64,000 bases of DNA from Paraphoma chrysanthemicola (Eukaryota; Ascomycota; Dothideomycetes; Pleosporales; Phaeosphaeriaceae), in assembly GCA_020744225.1 (NCBI GenBank), contig JAGMWG010000025.1, positions 310,001 through 374,000 on the forward strand, read 5' to 3'. Both the position numbers and the translations under genes were made by a program. The notes under the pieces were generated by a model. The model ran no database searches. It saw nothing but the letters and a program-made list of their open reading frames with translations, and had not been told where the DNA came from. Shown piece by piece: positions 1-10,840 of this stretch; position 1 is the stretch's first letter; the number at the start of each line of letters is the position of its first letter.

Positions 1-206
1 TCAAGTACCTCGAAGATCTACGCAAGCAGAACGGCTTGTCTTCCCCGCCACCACCGTTCCCGTACTCTGCGCCAGCAAGCCAGATCAAATTCTCTGACCC
101 CAAAGTCCGCGCTCGCTTTCCCCTCGCCCAGGTAAGCACAAGCCCTCTCCACGTGAATATAGCAATCCCTGATGCATTACAGGTGGTCGAGGTTGAGGAG
201 CAGTGA
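1..206 (+). CDS. 3' end of an unidentified protein-coding gene
   Basis: The reading frame is open from base 3 to base 131. It then meets a GTAAGC donor, a 51-bp intron (132-182, ending TTACAG) and a short last exon (183-206) ending in TGA. The visible 50 residues start KYLEDLRKQNGL, run through a Pro/Ser-rich stretch (SSPPPPFPYSAP) and end VVEVEEQ. I do not recognise the protein. The mixed charged and proline-rich tail gives no domain, and the 5' part lies outside the window. The consistent frame across good splice signals is the main support. Confidence 0.55.
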   Translation, partial: KYLEDLRKQNGLSSPPPPFPYSAPASQIKFSDPKVRARFPLAQVSTSPLHVNIAIPDALQVVEVEEQ

Positions 207-770
207 GCGCGCTCTGGCTGAAGATTGGGGATGATGATTGGCGTCTCGCGTTGACTCTTGCGGCACGGATGCTGCGACTTCGGCGATAGATTCAGGGCGT
301 GAATGATTAACGCAGCTTGGTTTTCGCTGGATGGCCTGTGCAGTATGCTTGCTGCAGTTTTGGTGGGCGGTCTGCATATGATTAATGACGACAACGACGC
401 AAATCTTCCCGTACCTTGAATACAGAACAGACCCTTCACACTTGCGTACATGTATTGCTATGACTCCCGTGACGGACTCACAATGGCCATCCTGAGGCCA
501 TGTTACTTGCACCTCGCACTACCGCGATGCCCACACTACCTTTTGACACTTCGCGCCTTGCACCACACGTGACACCTTAAAGGTCCAGTCTACACACAGC
601 GTACCGCCCGGACGGGCGCTCTCCCCTCAAATCGTCCACTTCCCCCAACACAAAACCTTTGTCTCCTCATTATCGTGTGCAACCACCGCAGCTACCCCAC
701 ACACTCACAGTGCTCATGCACACGCACTGATCAGCACAAGTCGCCGCGCAAGCACTCGCCCAACGCAAGC
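207..770. other. Intergenic stretch
   Basis: Short frames on both strands, none with protein-like composition or splice-supported extension. It should hold the 3' UTR of the first gene and the promoter of the small membrane protein downstream. A C-rich, A/C-biased tract at about 600-665 resembles the CT/CA-rich leaders seen before other genes in this window. Confidence 0.4.
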
Positions 771-1352
771 ATGTCCATTGGATCGAGCACACAACTGAGC
801 GAACAAGCTAGCACACTCCCATCGCACCGATCTCCAAAGGTCGTCATCATTGAACCATCCAAGACATTGAACACGAGCGCGCCTATTTCCACTCTACCAA
901 GCACCTCATCAGCGCCAGCGCCATGGATCCTTCTCATACCGCCTGATTTCACATCCAAGACCCTTACTGCGCCGACACCAAAAACCACCGCGACGCTCGC
1001 ACTGCCTTCTAGTACAGATATCACACTAGTGACAGCGACAGCACCAGTACCAGCACCGGCGGCACCGCCCTTCCCAACCCCCGGTAACACCACGCGAATT
1101 ATACCAGAAATGATGGAACCAATCGGACCAATAATCGGATTCTGGATCGTAATCGCGCTCATCGTAGTCCCATATCTAATTTGGCTTGCTTGGGAACTGT
1201 ATAAAGAAATTGAGGAGATTATATGGTCGCAGAGACAAGGTAGGGGACAGAGGGAACATCGATTGCTGTCGGAAGTCGAATGGTGGGAGCTAGACCCGCA
1301 AGAGGTCGAGCATAGGGGTCCGAGTGAGGATTCCAGGACTTGGCCTGCTTGA
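771..1352 (+). CDS. Hypothetical small single-pass membrane protein
   Basis: The predicted protein is 193 aa starting at the ATG at 771. The frame is open upstream to an ATG at 675, but that extension is Cys/His-rich and looks non-coding, so I chose the internal start (MSIGSSTQ). Residues 1 to about 115 are rich in Ser, Thr, Pro and Ala. One strongly hydrophobic segment (about residues 120-143, IIGFWIVIALIVVPYLIWLA) follows. The remaining tail is highly charged (KEIEEIIWSQRQ, EVEWWELDPQEVEHR). The layout suggests an extracellular, possibly O-glycosylated N-terminal part, one membrane span and a cytosolic tail. No family is recognised. The clean hydrophobic segment is the main argument that it is real. 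Confidence 0.4.
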   Translation: MSIGSSTQLSEQASTLPSHRSPKVVIIEPSKTLNTSAPISTLPSTSSAPAPWILLIPPDFTSKTLTAPTPKTTATLALPSSTDITLVTATAPVPAPAAPPFPTPGNTTRIIPEMMEPIGPIIGFWIVIALIVVPYLIWLAWELYKEIEEIIWSQRQGRGQREHRLLSEVEWWELDPQEVEHRGPSEDSRTWPA

Positions 1353-1615
1353 GATGCGCGTGTGCGAGGTATCTTGATGGAGCATGTGGACGACTAGGAG
1401 GAACTCCCGATGGAAGAACGTGGAGAAATCGGAATGACACCGAAGCCAATTGGAGATAATGCAAGAAATGCTATGATGCTGATTGATATTTGCTATGACT
1501 TTGACATGACTGAGCGCAAGATCACCGAAACAAAAGTACGATGCAAGATGCTAAACCATATTTATACAGCTGATGCGAGAATGTGTGTACTCCAACAAAC
1601 TCTTCGCTCAAATCA

Positions 1616-3301
1616 CTAGATGAACAGCTTCGAACCATGGTACTTGACATTCTCCGCATAAGCGCTCGATTTGGCCTCAAGTGTGCGCTTCGGGAAACCC
1701 TTCAACGATTTCGCATATGTTGCGACAGAGTGCGCAATGAGCTAGAAATCTATTAGCCTGTAACTGAGCCTCCCTAACGCAAGACTGCTTACTTTGGTGT
1801 TCACGACAAAAGACGTGACGTTAACATTACCCACATCGTCGCAGAGCTGATGGTAGCAAGGGTCGTACCAGTCCCCAGCCTTGCCACCAAACATCTCGAC
1901 CTCTTTCTTGGTCTTGATGCCTTCCGCACCGGTTGCGATGCCGCCTCCTGGGATGCTGTTGCGGATGAAGCCGTCGTAGTCGCTGCGGCCGTCGAAGGGG
2001 ATGAAGGTGTAGTTGAGACCTTGGTCTTCGTACCACTTGATGTACAGATCACGCAGCTCTTCTGACCCATGGGGGTTGAGAGCGTTGGTGGCGTTGTAGA
2101 TCTGGTATGCGAAGTTGGGGCTGTTGTCGAATGGATTAGTCGGATCTTTGCAATTGTGGAAACTTTGAGCAACTCACCTGGCCATCATGTCGTAGTCCAT
2201 GAAGAGACGAATCTTGATATTCTCTTCCTCTGACAGCGAGTACACATAGTAGTCTGATCCAAGCAGACCCTCTTCCTCTCCGGCCCACCATGCAAAGCGG
2301 ACGCAGTTGGTCACATTGAACTTGGTCAGCTGAGTAGCGACTTCAATGAGGGAAATTGTTCCAGAGCCATCGTCGTTAATGCCTGGGCCTTCCGCCACGC
2401 TGTCACTATGGGCTCCAAGCATAACACAGTTGTCGGGATCGCCTTCCGTGGTTTGGGCAATGATGTTGTTGGTCAAGATTTGGCTGACCTCCGCATCGAT
2501 GTATGCAATGGCATCAACCCTTTTCTCCTCTTTGAGCTTTTCAATTACGGGCGCTGCTTCTTCACCCGAGAGCCCAAAGGTGGCGACATGGTAAGGGGAT
2601 GGGCTTCCAAGGGTTCCTGATACAGCGTCTTCCTCGTTATTGTACACAACCGCAGCGATAGCGCCAGCGCGTCCGGCGTTTTCAGACTTTGTGCCGAAGG
2701 GACATACGCCACGCTTGATGAAGGCAATCTTACCAGCAACAGAGCTGGGAAAGTCGGTTGACTGGCAGCCCTCATTTGATACAAGGACAAGGTCACCATG
2801 TACAGGCTCCTTATCCTTTGTTGGCGGTGTCAGACCCATCGGTGCTGCAGATTTGGGGACCTCATCGCCAATGACCAGACGATACTCAAAGACATTGCCA
2901 GAAACGGCTGGAAAGGACTGATTTGAGATGGTATAGTAGTCTCCAAGTTTCAGAATCTCCTCGTAGATATACGACAGAGTGCCAAGGTGGCCTGTATCAT
3001 TGGTCAGCCTAGATGATTAGCCATCAGATGCACGAGACATACCATCACTGCCGATGACTCTTGTAGGATGGTTGTACTCCTCTTCTCCCAATTTGGCGAT
3101 TTCGTACAGCTTGTTTGCACGAATCATCAACCGGTCCCCACTAATGAGGTCCTGAAGCTCTGTGGAATTGACCAATGGTTTGCGACCTTCTGGATGACCA
3201 AGCGGGGCCTGACTGCTCGACGAAAGGAATGGGATCTGCAACGCTGCAGCACCCGTGATTGCGGCGCATAGCGCAAAGCCAGAAGAGTACACCATGGCCA
3301 A
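1616..3301 (-). CDS. Secreted M28 aminopeptidase with PA domain (LAP2-like)
   Basis: Predicted secreted zinc aminopeptidase of family M28, related to fungal leucine aminopeptidase 2 and vacuolar aminopeptidase Y. It would release N-terminal residues from peptides. Four exons (3043-3301, 2178-2991, 1793-2120, 1616-1741) give 508 aa. The introns are 51 bp (2992-3042), 57 bp (2121-2177) and 51 bp (1742-1792), all GT-AG. The N-terminus is a signal peptide (MAMVYSSGFALCAAITGAAA). A protease-associated domain follows (GDLVLVSNEGCQSTDF, GKIAFIKRGVCPFGTK). The metal-binding motifs are then present in order: GAHSDSV, GINDDGSGT, WWAGEEEGLLGS, MDYDMMAS and the late YHQLCDD. Several N-x-T/S sites fit secretion. 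All expected ligands are intact, so an active enzyme is expected. The gene faces away from the antiporter downstream, across a 1.2-kb shared upstream region. Confidence 0.93.
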
Positions 3302-4513
3302 GATGAAATAGATGTGAATGGCAAAGTTAGGATGGAAGGCTGATGTTTGAAGATGAGTCGCCAGGTTGCCATGACGCCAGTCACGCCGAGCCTCGCACGC
3401 GCCGCCAGCGATAACGCCAATCCACGTGCTGCGACCTGCTGATATCGGCCATGTGCACGTTTACATAGTGCTGCATTCTGAGAGTTCTGAGGCATGCACC
3501 TCAAGCCATCTCTCTTACCGCGCGAGCGGCAGGCAAAACGCCTTGTCTTCACTTGCCTCAACATCCACATCAGCTGCAGGGAGCGGGAGAAAGCCACCGT
3601 CTGTGGCACCACTCTCGGCTTTGAGCGCAACCTTGCGACCGCCGATCATGAAGCGCTCGAATGCATCACGATCCGTGTCCCGATGTACAAAATGCCTCGT
3701 ACGCATTCAGCTGTGAAGTGCAGCCATGAGCCCGGATGATGTGGCTGTGCTGCTCGTTCGCGTTTCGCAGAGGGCCCGTTCGGTGCAATCAAACCATGTC
3801 GGCAGGACGCAAATGTCTCAAGGCAAGGACGGCACCGTTTCATCAGAGCTTTGGTTTGGCACATTGCTCTCGAAGAACAACTGTGGCTCCAGGTACACCA
3901 GATCATGAGAGAGCGACCCCTTTCTGAGATTGTGGGGGCCATGGAGACCAACTGGGTCGGGCCGTTGTGACATCACGCTGCATGGACACACTGAAACTGG
4001 AACATGGCAAGCCAAGGGGCATCAAGCATCGCCAGAAATGCTTGGTGACGTGTCTGCAAGCTCAGCTCAGCTCGACATTCCCTGGATCGCGACTGCAAGT
4101 TCCTTGTTCCACGAATCAAGTCTGCGAACGCCTTGAATTTGACGCAGTATTGTGCATCAGGACGTTGGCTGGCGAATAGACGTCGGCGGCTGTGCTGCAC
4201 CAAATACCATCCCGCATCGGTGCACGTTCACTCCCTGCACATCAAATAACAAGGAAATACACGATGCTGCCGCCCGTCATGACGCCGCAGTCTAGATCTG
4301 TTGTCCTGCCCGATTTAATTCCTCCTTCTTGCTCTCTATATCCCATCGTTTCTCCGCGATTGGTGTCTCCACAGTCAACAATCGCTGCAGGCCTGCCTTT
4401 ACGCGCACCCTGAAACAGCAGCCCACTTGCCGAAGCGCGCAGTCAATGCCCCCATATAGGCCTCGCTGATCCCATCAACCTCCCACGATCGAACTTTCCG
4501 ACATACAGCAGCC
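3302..4513. other. Divergent upstream region between aminopeptidase and antiporter
   Basis: About 1.2 kb separating two divergent genes, so it should hold both promoters. Several overlapping open frames on both strands have basic, low-complexity translations without family features, and I treat them as chance. A pyrimidine-rich tract with TCTATAT (about 4318-4375) lies about 140 bp before the antiporter start and is a plausible core-promoter area. Confidence 0.4.
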
Positions 4514-6136
4514 ATGGCTCACCGCGCAAGATCCTCGCGAGACTACCCTAGGGCGTCGCGAGAGTACACCAACGGGCGATCATCGCGAGACCACCACCAC
4601 AGCTCCTCGCGCGAATATACCACCGAGAAGACGACACGCAGCCGACGAGGCAGCGCTCTGCCGCAGTACAATCACAATGGACACGAGGTCACGAAGGGCA
4701 TGCATCCCGACGGTGAGAGTGGCAGGAGGGGCTTCAACCCGATCAAGTTCCTTGTCATCAGTGGAAAGAGCAGCAGCACGCTCTCTATGATGACCAACTT
4801 GCTGTGGCCGATCGTGCCAGTTGCAATTGCGCTCGTAAGTGCTCCAAAATCTCGATTGAGCACAGTCTGACAGCGTGTAGCACTTCGCGAGGCCGGATAT
4901 GCATCTCGCCATCTTCATTACCAGTTACATCGGCATGCTGCCAGCGGCCAATCTCCTGGGCTTCGCTGGGCAGGAGCTCTCGCGCAAGATGCCCCAGAAG
5001 GCTTTCGCCGTCGTGCTGGAGACAACCTTCGGCTCGGTCGTAGAGATCATCCTTTTCATGGTCCTGCTGAAGAAGTCAATTGGGAACTCGAATGTTCCGG
5101 TCATCCAGGCTGCTATCCTAGGCTCCATCTTGGCTAACGTCCTGTTATGCTTGGGTTTCTGCTTCATCGCTGGTAAGAGCCAACGATGCACAGTCTTCGA
5201 GACCATGATTAATTGTGAACAGGCGGCTTGAAGAACAAAATTCAGGAATTCCATCCCGCGGTCTCTGAGTCGGGCAACGGCCTTTTGCTCGTTGCAGCCA
5301 GTACGTGTAAATGTTCGCTTACCACGTTAGGTTACTGACCCAGATAGTGGCACTTGTTCTCCCGGCGGTCTTCTACAAGTACCTCGCCAATAACATAGAA
5401 TATGACCTTACTGCGACTTCGATCGCCTACCAGACTGTCAAGATTTCCCGTGCTGTGGCCATCATCTCTATCGTTGGCTACCTTATCTACTTGTACTACC
5501 AGACTGTCTCGCACGATGGTCTCCTCCACGAGATCTACGAAGCAGATGACCACAAGGACAATGATCGTCATGAAGAGTTAGCGAAGCCAAAGCTGACCTT
5601 GACCGAGGTCATCGTTGCACTTCTCATCTCTCTGGCATGTGTATCCTTGATCGCGATCTTCCTCGTTGAGCAGATTCCATACATTGTGGAACGAGGTGTC
5701 AGCGACGCCTTCGTCGGTCTCATTCTCATCCCACTTGTCGAAAAGATTGCTGGTAAGTCCGCAACTTCAAGCGTTGTTTCAAGGGTGACTGACCCCTCCG
5801 GCAGAGCACCTTCTCGCCATTGATGAAGCCTACGACAACCAAATCAACATGGCCCTTGCCCATGTTATGGGTGCCTCAATCCAGACTGCCCTCCTCAACG
5901 CGCCTCTCGTTGTCATCGTTGGATGGGGTATTGGCGTCCAGATGGACTACAACTTTGCCATGTTTGATGCGGTCGCCCTCGTGCTTGCCGTCTTGGTGAT
6001 CGGCTCGTTCCTCCGCGACGGCAAGTCCAACTACCTCGAGGGTGTTTTGTGCGTCATGACATACATCATCATCGCCATCTGCGCCTTCTTCTTCCCGAAC
6101 CCTGCAGGCCATGGCGGTGGTGGTGGAGAGCACTGA
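4514..6136 (+). CDS. CAX-type Ca2+ (cation)/H+ antiporter
   Basis: Predicted membrane antiporter of the Ca2+/cation antiporter superfamily, probably loading the vacuole with Ca2+ or another cation in exchange for protons. Five exons (4514-4834, 4881-5172, 5223-5300, 5348-5752, 5805-6136) encode 475 aa; introns are 46-52 bp. A basic, Ser-rich N-terminal tail of about 75 residues precedes roughly ten hydrophobic segments. The two alpha-repeats are visible: repeat 1 around ETTFGSVVEIIL and repeat 2 around LILIPLVEKIAEHLLA followed by HVMGASIQTALLNAPLV. A charged loop (YEADDHKDNDRHEE) lies between the halves. In place of the canonical GNAxE signatures of VCX1-like proteins it has FGSVVE and VEKIAEH, so it belongs to a divergent subgroup and the cation is uncertain. 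The third intron ends at GATAG, not the nearby CCCAG, because only that choice keeps the frame. Confidence 0.88.
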
Positions 6137-6805
6137 TTACGCGCATTCTACAAACAGGGTAAAGGCATAGGGAGTCCGTAAGCCTCAGACTGTAGGCTGA
6201 GAAGTAGAACCAGGCCGGAGAGGATGCCATGAAATGGGAACCCACGAATTTGCGTGGCTGCATGTCCAAGCGAGCATCTGCGATGCATTTCTTTGTAAAC
6301 CGATTTGTCACGAATGTTCGATTAGCGAGCGAGATACCAACTTGTAATTGAAAATTGATTTCACACTGAGAATACATGTCTCGTACATGCGTCCGCATAA
6401 CACGTGCCCGCCGTCGCTCAGCTGTTGTCAGCGTGCGACCAAAGTTGGTCTTACATAAGCCTGGATAGCTGTAGAATTAATTTCTAGTATCCTCTCCCTT
6501 CTCAAAGACTACTATGAAGTTATGCAGTCCTCTGTGGATGCGGATTCAAAGACAGCGTAACTTGTCGAGCGGACACGAGTTCTAGCGAGACCTGGTGCTG
6601 GTTTTCGTCTCATATCAGACTGATTTGCCAGGCTCGAATCTTGCGCTAGCCCCACCCTGTACTAGCGTCACGCACCATCGCTCGCTTACGCACCCACGAT
6701 TCTAATTTCGCAGGCGCGCTTCTCTCGAACTCTTCAGCGACGACCAGCAACTACCCCGACAGCCACCTCCGACCACCTCCCACACACACATCCACAGTCG
6801 CCATC
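6137..6805. other. Intergenic stretch (antiporter 3' end, eS17 promoter)
   Basis: No supported gene. It holds the 3' UTR of the antiporter and the promoter/leader of the ribosomal protein gene. The last 50 bp before the start are C/A-rich (CACACACACATCCACAGTCG), typical of highly expressed fungal genes. Confidence 0.4.
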
Positions 6806-7352
6806 ATGGGTCGCGTTCGAACTAAGACCGTCAAGAAGTCCGCCAAGGTCATCATTGAGCGATACTACCCCAAGCTGTCGCTCGACTTCGAGACCAACAA
6901 GAGGATCTGCGATGAGGTGAGGACTGGCATTGCTGGGGAAGGAGCATTCAGAACCTAATAAAGCGTGCAGATTGCCATCATCGCCTCGAAGCGCCTCAGG
7001 AACAAGATTGCCGGATACACAACCCATTTGATGAAGCGTATCCAGCGTGGTCCCGTCCGCGGTATCTCCTTCAAGCTCCAGGAAGAGGAGCGTGAGCGCA
7101 AGGATCAATACGTCCCCGAGATCTCCGCCCTCGACTTCACCCAGAACAGCGAGTCTGGATCTCTCGACGTCGACCAGGAGACCAAGGACCTGCTCAAGAG
7201 CTTGGGCGTATGTGTAGCCCGCATTGCGATGTTTTGAGCGCTTCACTAATAGGACATAGTTCGACTCCATCCCCACCAACGTCATTGCCGTCTCACAGCA
7301 ACAAGTCGTCGAGCGCCCCCGTCGCTTCAACGACCGCAACCCCCGCTCGTAA
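6806..7352 (+). CDS. RPS17: 40S ribosomal protein eS17
   Basis: Small-subunit ribosomal protein eS17. Three exons (6806-6916, 6971-7207, 7260-7352) encode 146 aa, close to the usual fungal length. The introns are 54 bp and 52 bp with GT-AG ends. The N-terminus [19 protein letters not shown] and the core [20 protein letters not shown] and [20 protein letters not shown] are near-invariant in eukaryotic eS17. The C-terminal tail ([12 protein letters not shown]) is the usual variable basic tail. The first intron falls exactly between ICDE and IAII. Nothing unusual is seen. Confidence 0.98.
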
Positions 7353-7889
7353 ATGTGCGGCCCGGTCTTCGTTCCCTTCTCGATTCATTAAAAACATGGT
7401 GTCTGGGCAAGGGTTTCTGCCACGACTATGGCACGGTTTTACGGCTATATACGGCAGCATGATGATCAGGAGTCAATGAATAGGTTCCTCCCCACTAGGT
7501 GTCGCTGACTCTGACTGCCGAGAGGCGGGAAGATGATGCTTGATTGCCATTTCCCCTTCCCTTTTGCATCGTGATTGTGCAAGGCTCTGTGATTGGACTA
7601 ATGATATAGGTATGAAACGTCACGCTTGATTAGCAGCAGCTCCAACCCCTTTGGCATAGACAGCACCGGTAAGTCGAGGGGAGTTGTACGGAAACGTCGT
7701 CGCACAGCTCTGTTCTACGGACGGCAAGTTATTCGAGCAGAACCTCATTATTCTCCATTATCTATATGTTCCGGGCCAAGGTGCAAGCTCTTCAGCAAGT
7801 GACGTTCTTGAGCGAGCTGGCATTACTTTTTTCTACCTACCCACCTTCCGATGTGTACATCTTCTTCGACCCATAGCAGAAGCTGTTGC
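7353..7889. other. Intergenic stretch
   Basis: Region between the convergent eS17 gene and the minus-strand small membrane protein. It should contain both 3' UTRs. I see no convincing open frame or structured RNA. Confidence 0.4.
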
Positions 7890-8474
7890 TTAAGGCCATG
7901 CTCCGGAGTATCCTCTAGGCTTGACCGGCTGCAACGGCTTCTCCAACTTCGGCACCTCAACCACGAGCTGTCTCTTATCTTTTGCCGTGTCGTCCAGACC
8001 GTCCGCCTTGACTGCACCCAACACTGCTTGTCTCAAGCTTGAGGCGCCGACAGAATCTCTCGTTCCAGGTCGTATGGCAATCGTAGCTATTCCAATGCTC
8101 GAAGGTGGTGCTCTTGGGTATGTTGATGGCGTGCTACTGTTGAGAATCGGGCCTGGACCGTTGTCGAATGATGGCTTCACCGACGTCGTTGCGTTGCTGG
8201 ACTGAACCCAGTCATGGAACGTTTGCGGTCGTCCAGTCTGGCGGCGTACAGTACCGGTGCTTGTGTCGGTCACTGCAGGAGGCGGGATAGCGAGAGCTGG
8301 ATTTGGCGATGACGGTGCGGGCGAATCAATGCCCACTTCGCTGTCCGCGACTTTGACGGCGAGGTTGTTGTTATGGCGGTGGCGGTAGTAGATGAGTGCA
8401 CCTCCAGCGAAAGTGGCGATGAGTAGCAGGATGCCAATGACGAGGCCAGCTGTCTTCGCTGTTGTCCAAGTCAT
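7890..8474 (-). CDS. Hypothetical single-pass membrane protein
   Basis: Intronless frame of 194 aa. It opens with a short N-terminus and a strong membrane segment (about residues 9-30, GLVIGILLLIATFAGGALIYY), immediately followed by a basic stop-transfer patch (RHRHNNN). The remaining ~155 residues are polar, rich in Ser, Pro, Thr and Ala, and probably disordered and cytosolic. The pattern matches the small anchored proteins common in ascomycetes, but no domain is recognised. The codon pattern and clear topology make it likelier than not to be real. Confidence 0.5.
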   Translation of the reverse strand: MTWTTAKTAGLVIGILLLIATFAGGALIYYRHRHNNNLAVKVADSEVGIDSPAPSSPNPALAIPPPAVTDTSTGTVRRQTGRPQTFHDWVQSSNATTSVKPSFDNGPGPILNSSTPSTYPRAPPSSIGIATIAIRPGTRDSVGASSLRQAVLGAVKADGLDDTAKDKRQLVVEVPKLEKPLQPVKPRGYSGAWP

Positions 8475-8817
8475 TTTCTCTCAGTATGATCGTCGATATA
8501 GCTCTGCTACAGGCTGTGGTTGATGGCAGGTGATGACAGTGGAGAGGTAAAAGAGAAAGAATCGAATGCCTAGCAAAGTGACACATAGAACATTGAGAGC
8601 TGCCTGATCGTACATGCCTCTCACTGGTGGCGCCGTGGCATGAACATGCGTTTGCTTCTGCTCAACATCTCCACATTCGCATTGTGGCTTTCTCTCCAGT
8701 AGTACACGATAGTGATACCCGACGGGACGGATTAGGCATGCATTGGCTATATCAATCCAATCTTGACACTGAATATTCAGAGGACCTCGCTAACAACACT
8801 CCTTCCCCATTCCCTCT
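8475..8817. other. Intergenic stretch
   Basis: Leader/promoter of the minus-strand membrane protein and 3' end of the thiamine-diphosphate enzyme. I see nothing else in it. Confidence 0.4.
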
Positions 8818-10840
8818 TTAGTTTCCATTGACTCCATTCTCCCCGCCCTTGTAATACGGCCGTGGTATATTGTCATAGTACGGCACGACAATGACGTTGG
8901 GATCCTTCGTCGCACCCACCATTGCCTTCGTACTATCCTGATACGGCTTTGGACTGACTCTCAAATCAATCAATCCCGGTCCTCCACTCGCCACAATCTC
9001 TTCCACCGCCATGCTCAAGCCTTCTAACACTTTGATACTCTTGTCTTCTCCCTTCGGGCCCAGCTCTGCCCACGACTTCCTGCGCTCCGCCAGCGGCGAC
9101 TGCGGTAAAGTATTTGTCGCATCGATCAGCAATCCCGTCATTCCAAACCCTTGCGCAATGATATCATAACGTGTCTCCGTCCTCAGCGTCGCTGCTGGTC
9201 TCGCAGCTGTAACATCTCCATAAATCATATCCTGGCCCGCAAGACTCATTCCCCAAACACTATTATTCACAATCACCGTTAGCACACGGAGATTGAACTT
9301 CTTATACGTGTCCAACTCAGCTAAATGGAACCCCGCTGATCCATCGCCTTGCATATTCACCACCAACCTCGTCCGATCAGCGATCGCGGCGCCGAGACTG
9401 TAGCCCCATCCGTTGCCCAGGAAGCCGAGATACCCGGTTGTGACCATGGATAGCGAGGCTGATGATTCGGGCAAGTTTTGTAGACACCATCCGCCGGCTT
9501 CGCCGCCGTCGATACAGATGATGCTGCCGCGCGGGAGGACTTGGAAGAGTTTTTTGACGGCGTGGTAAGGGTGTAAATGACCGTTTTCAGCATCGATTTT
9601 CGGTTCCGATTCATTGTGTGGTGCGCGCCAGGATTTCAAGCCCAGCGCTGTCCGGATCCATGATTCTTGCACCTTGAATTTCTCGGTGCTGGCGGAGAGT
9701 TCGGTGTTTAGTGCTGCCACGGCGAGTTTGGAGTCGGATACTATGGCCAGGTCGACGTGTTCTGAGCGCCCGGTTTCGCTGCCGTCAATGTCGATTTGTA
9801 CGATCTTGCAATTTGATGTCGGGACGATGGCGCCGCTGCGGCCGCCGAGGAGGAAGCCTGTTCGTGCGCCAATGAGGATGAGTAGGTCGGGTTGCGGTTG
9901 ATTTGTTGCGGAGAGGAGGGCGAGGGTCATTGCTGAGCCGGCGCTCAGGGGGTGGTCGTAGGGGATGCCGCCGCTGTGTTTGGGGGAGTGGAAGATGGGG
10001 AGACTGAGGGATGTGGCGAGGGTGGAGATTTCGTCGGTGGCCTGGAGCTGGTTCAGTACGATTTATATCTGAGAAATGGGAGCGGGGTCCTTACATTGCG
10101 TGCTCCAGTGCCGACGATCACGACAGGTCGTTCAGCGCCTTTGAGCAGACTGGCTAGATTCTTGATGGCACCGGCATTAGGGCCAGGCAGGCTCACAGCC
10201 GGCGCAGTGATATTTCCCCAAGCCACCCTCTCGATTTCAACTGGCGAGAAGAGCACATCAATCGGGAAATCTAGCAAGACTGGTCCTGGAGCTCCAGAGC
10301 TCGCTGTTCGCCATGCCAGGCTCACGATCCGCGGGATTTCAAGCACCGTAGTCAAGCGGTGCGCGAACTTGGTGATGGGCTTGGCCAGAACGACTTGGTC
10401 GTGGAATCCTTGGAGCGCATTTGTCTCTGCATCGCGGAGGGGCGGGGAACTTGTGATGCAGACAATGGGCGATCGGTCTGCGAATGCAGTCGCGAGGCCT
10501 GGGAGGCCATTGCAAAATCTTTCATAAGAATCAGCTGACCGCATCCAAATTCAGGATGAGGCATGCAATCTTACCCACTATTCGCCGTCACGAAGCAGCA
10601 ACCCGTCTTCCCGCTGACTTTCGCATATCCCTCTGCAGCTTGCACGGCAACAGTCTCGTGTCGCGTGTCAACCAGCTCGATGCCCATATCTGTGCAGCCC
10701 ATGAGGAAGGCATCGAGATGCCCGCCATGGAGACCGAAAACCACATTAACACCGAGCTGGTGGAGACATTGCGCGAGGAGGTCGCCGCCGAGGAATTCGC
10801 GGCCTTTTGGTTGCTTGAGGTCGATTTTATGAGACGCCAT
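8818..10840 (-). CDS. Thiamine-diphosphate-dependent enzyme, acetolactate synthase/benzoylformate decarboxylase-like
   Basis: Predicted ThDP enzyme acting on 2-oxo acids (carboligase, decarboxylase or lyase). Three exons (10575-10840, 10095-10518, 8818-10047) give 639 aa; introns are 56 and 47 bp. The N-terminal pyrimidine-binding domain has the cofactor-activating Glu in DTRHETVAVQAAEGYA (E62). The middle domain includes the GPVLLDFPIDV and RPVVIVGTGARN segments. The C-terminal pyrophosphate-binding domain has the metal/ThDP motif GDGSAGFHLAEL...VIVNNSVWGMS. The N-terminus has no obvious mitochondrial presequence, unlike genuine branched-chain acetolactate synthase, so a catabolic or secondary role is likelier. 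A second in-frame acceptor 6 bp downstream in the 47-bp intron would remove Leu-Gln. The substrate cannot be told from the sequence. Confidence 0.88.

Noticed and set aside
1801..2172. Thr/Ser-rich minus frame of 123 codons
   Set aside because: It is a shifted frame of the third aminopeptidase exon, whose own frame carries the conserved zinc-ligand region.
3127..3630. Minus-strand frame of 167 codons upstream of the aminopeptidase
   Set aside because: It overlaps the aminopeptidase first exon in another frame and has an Arg-rich, featureless translation.
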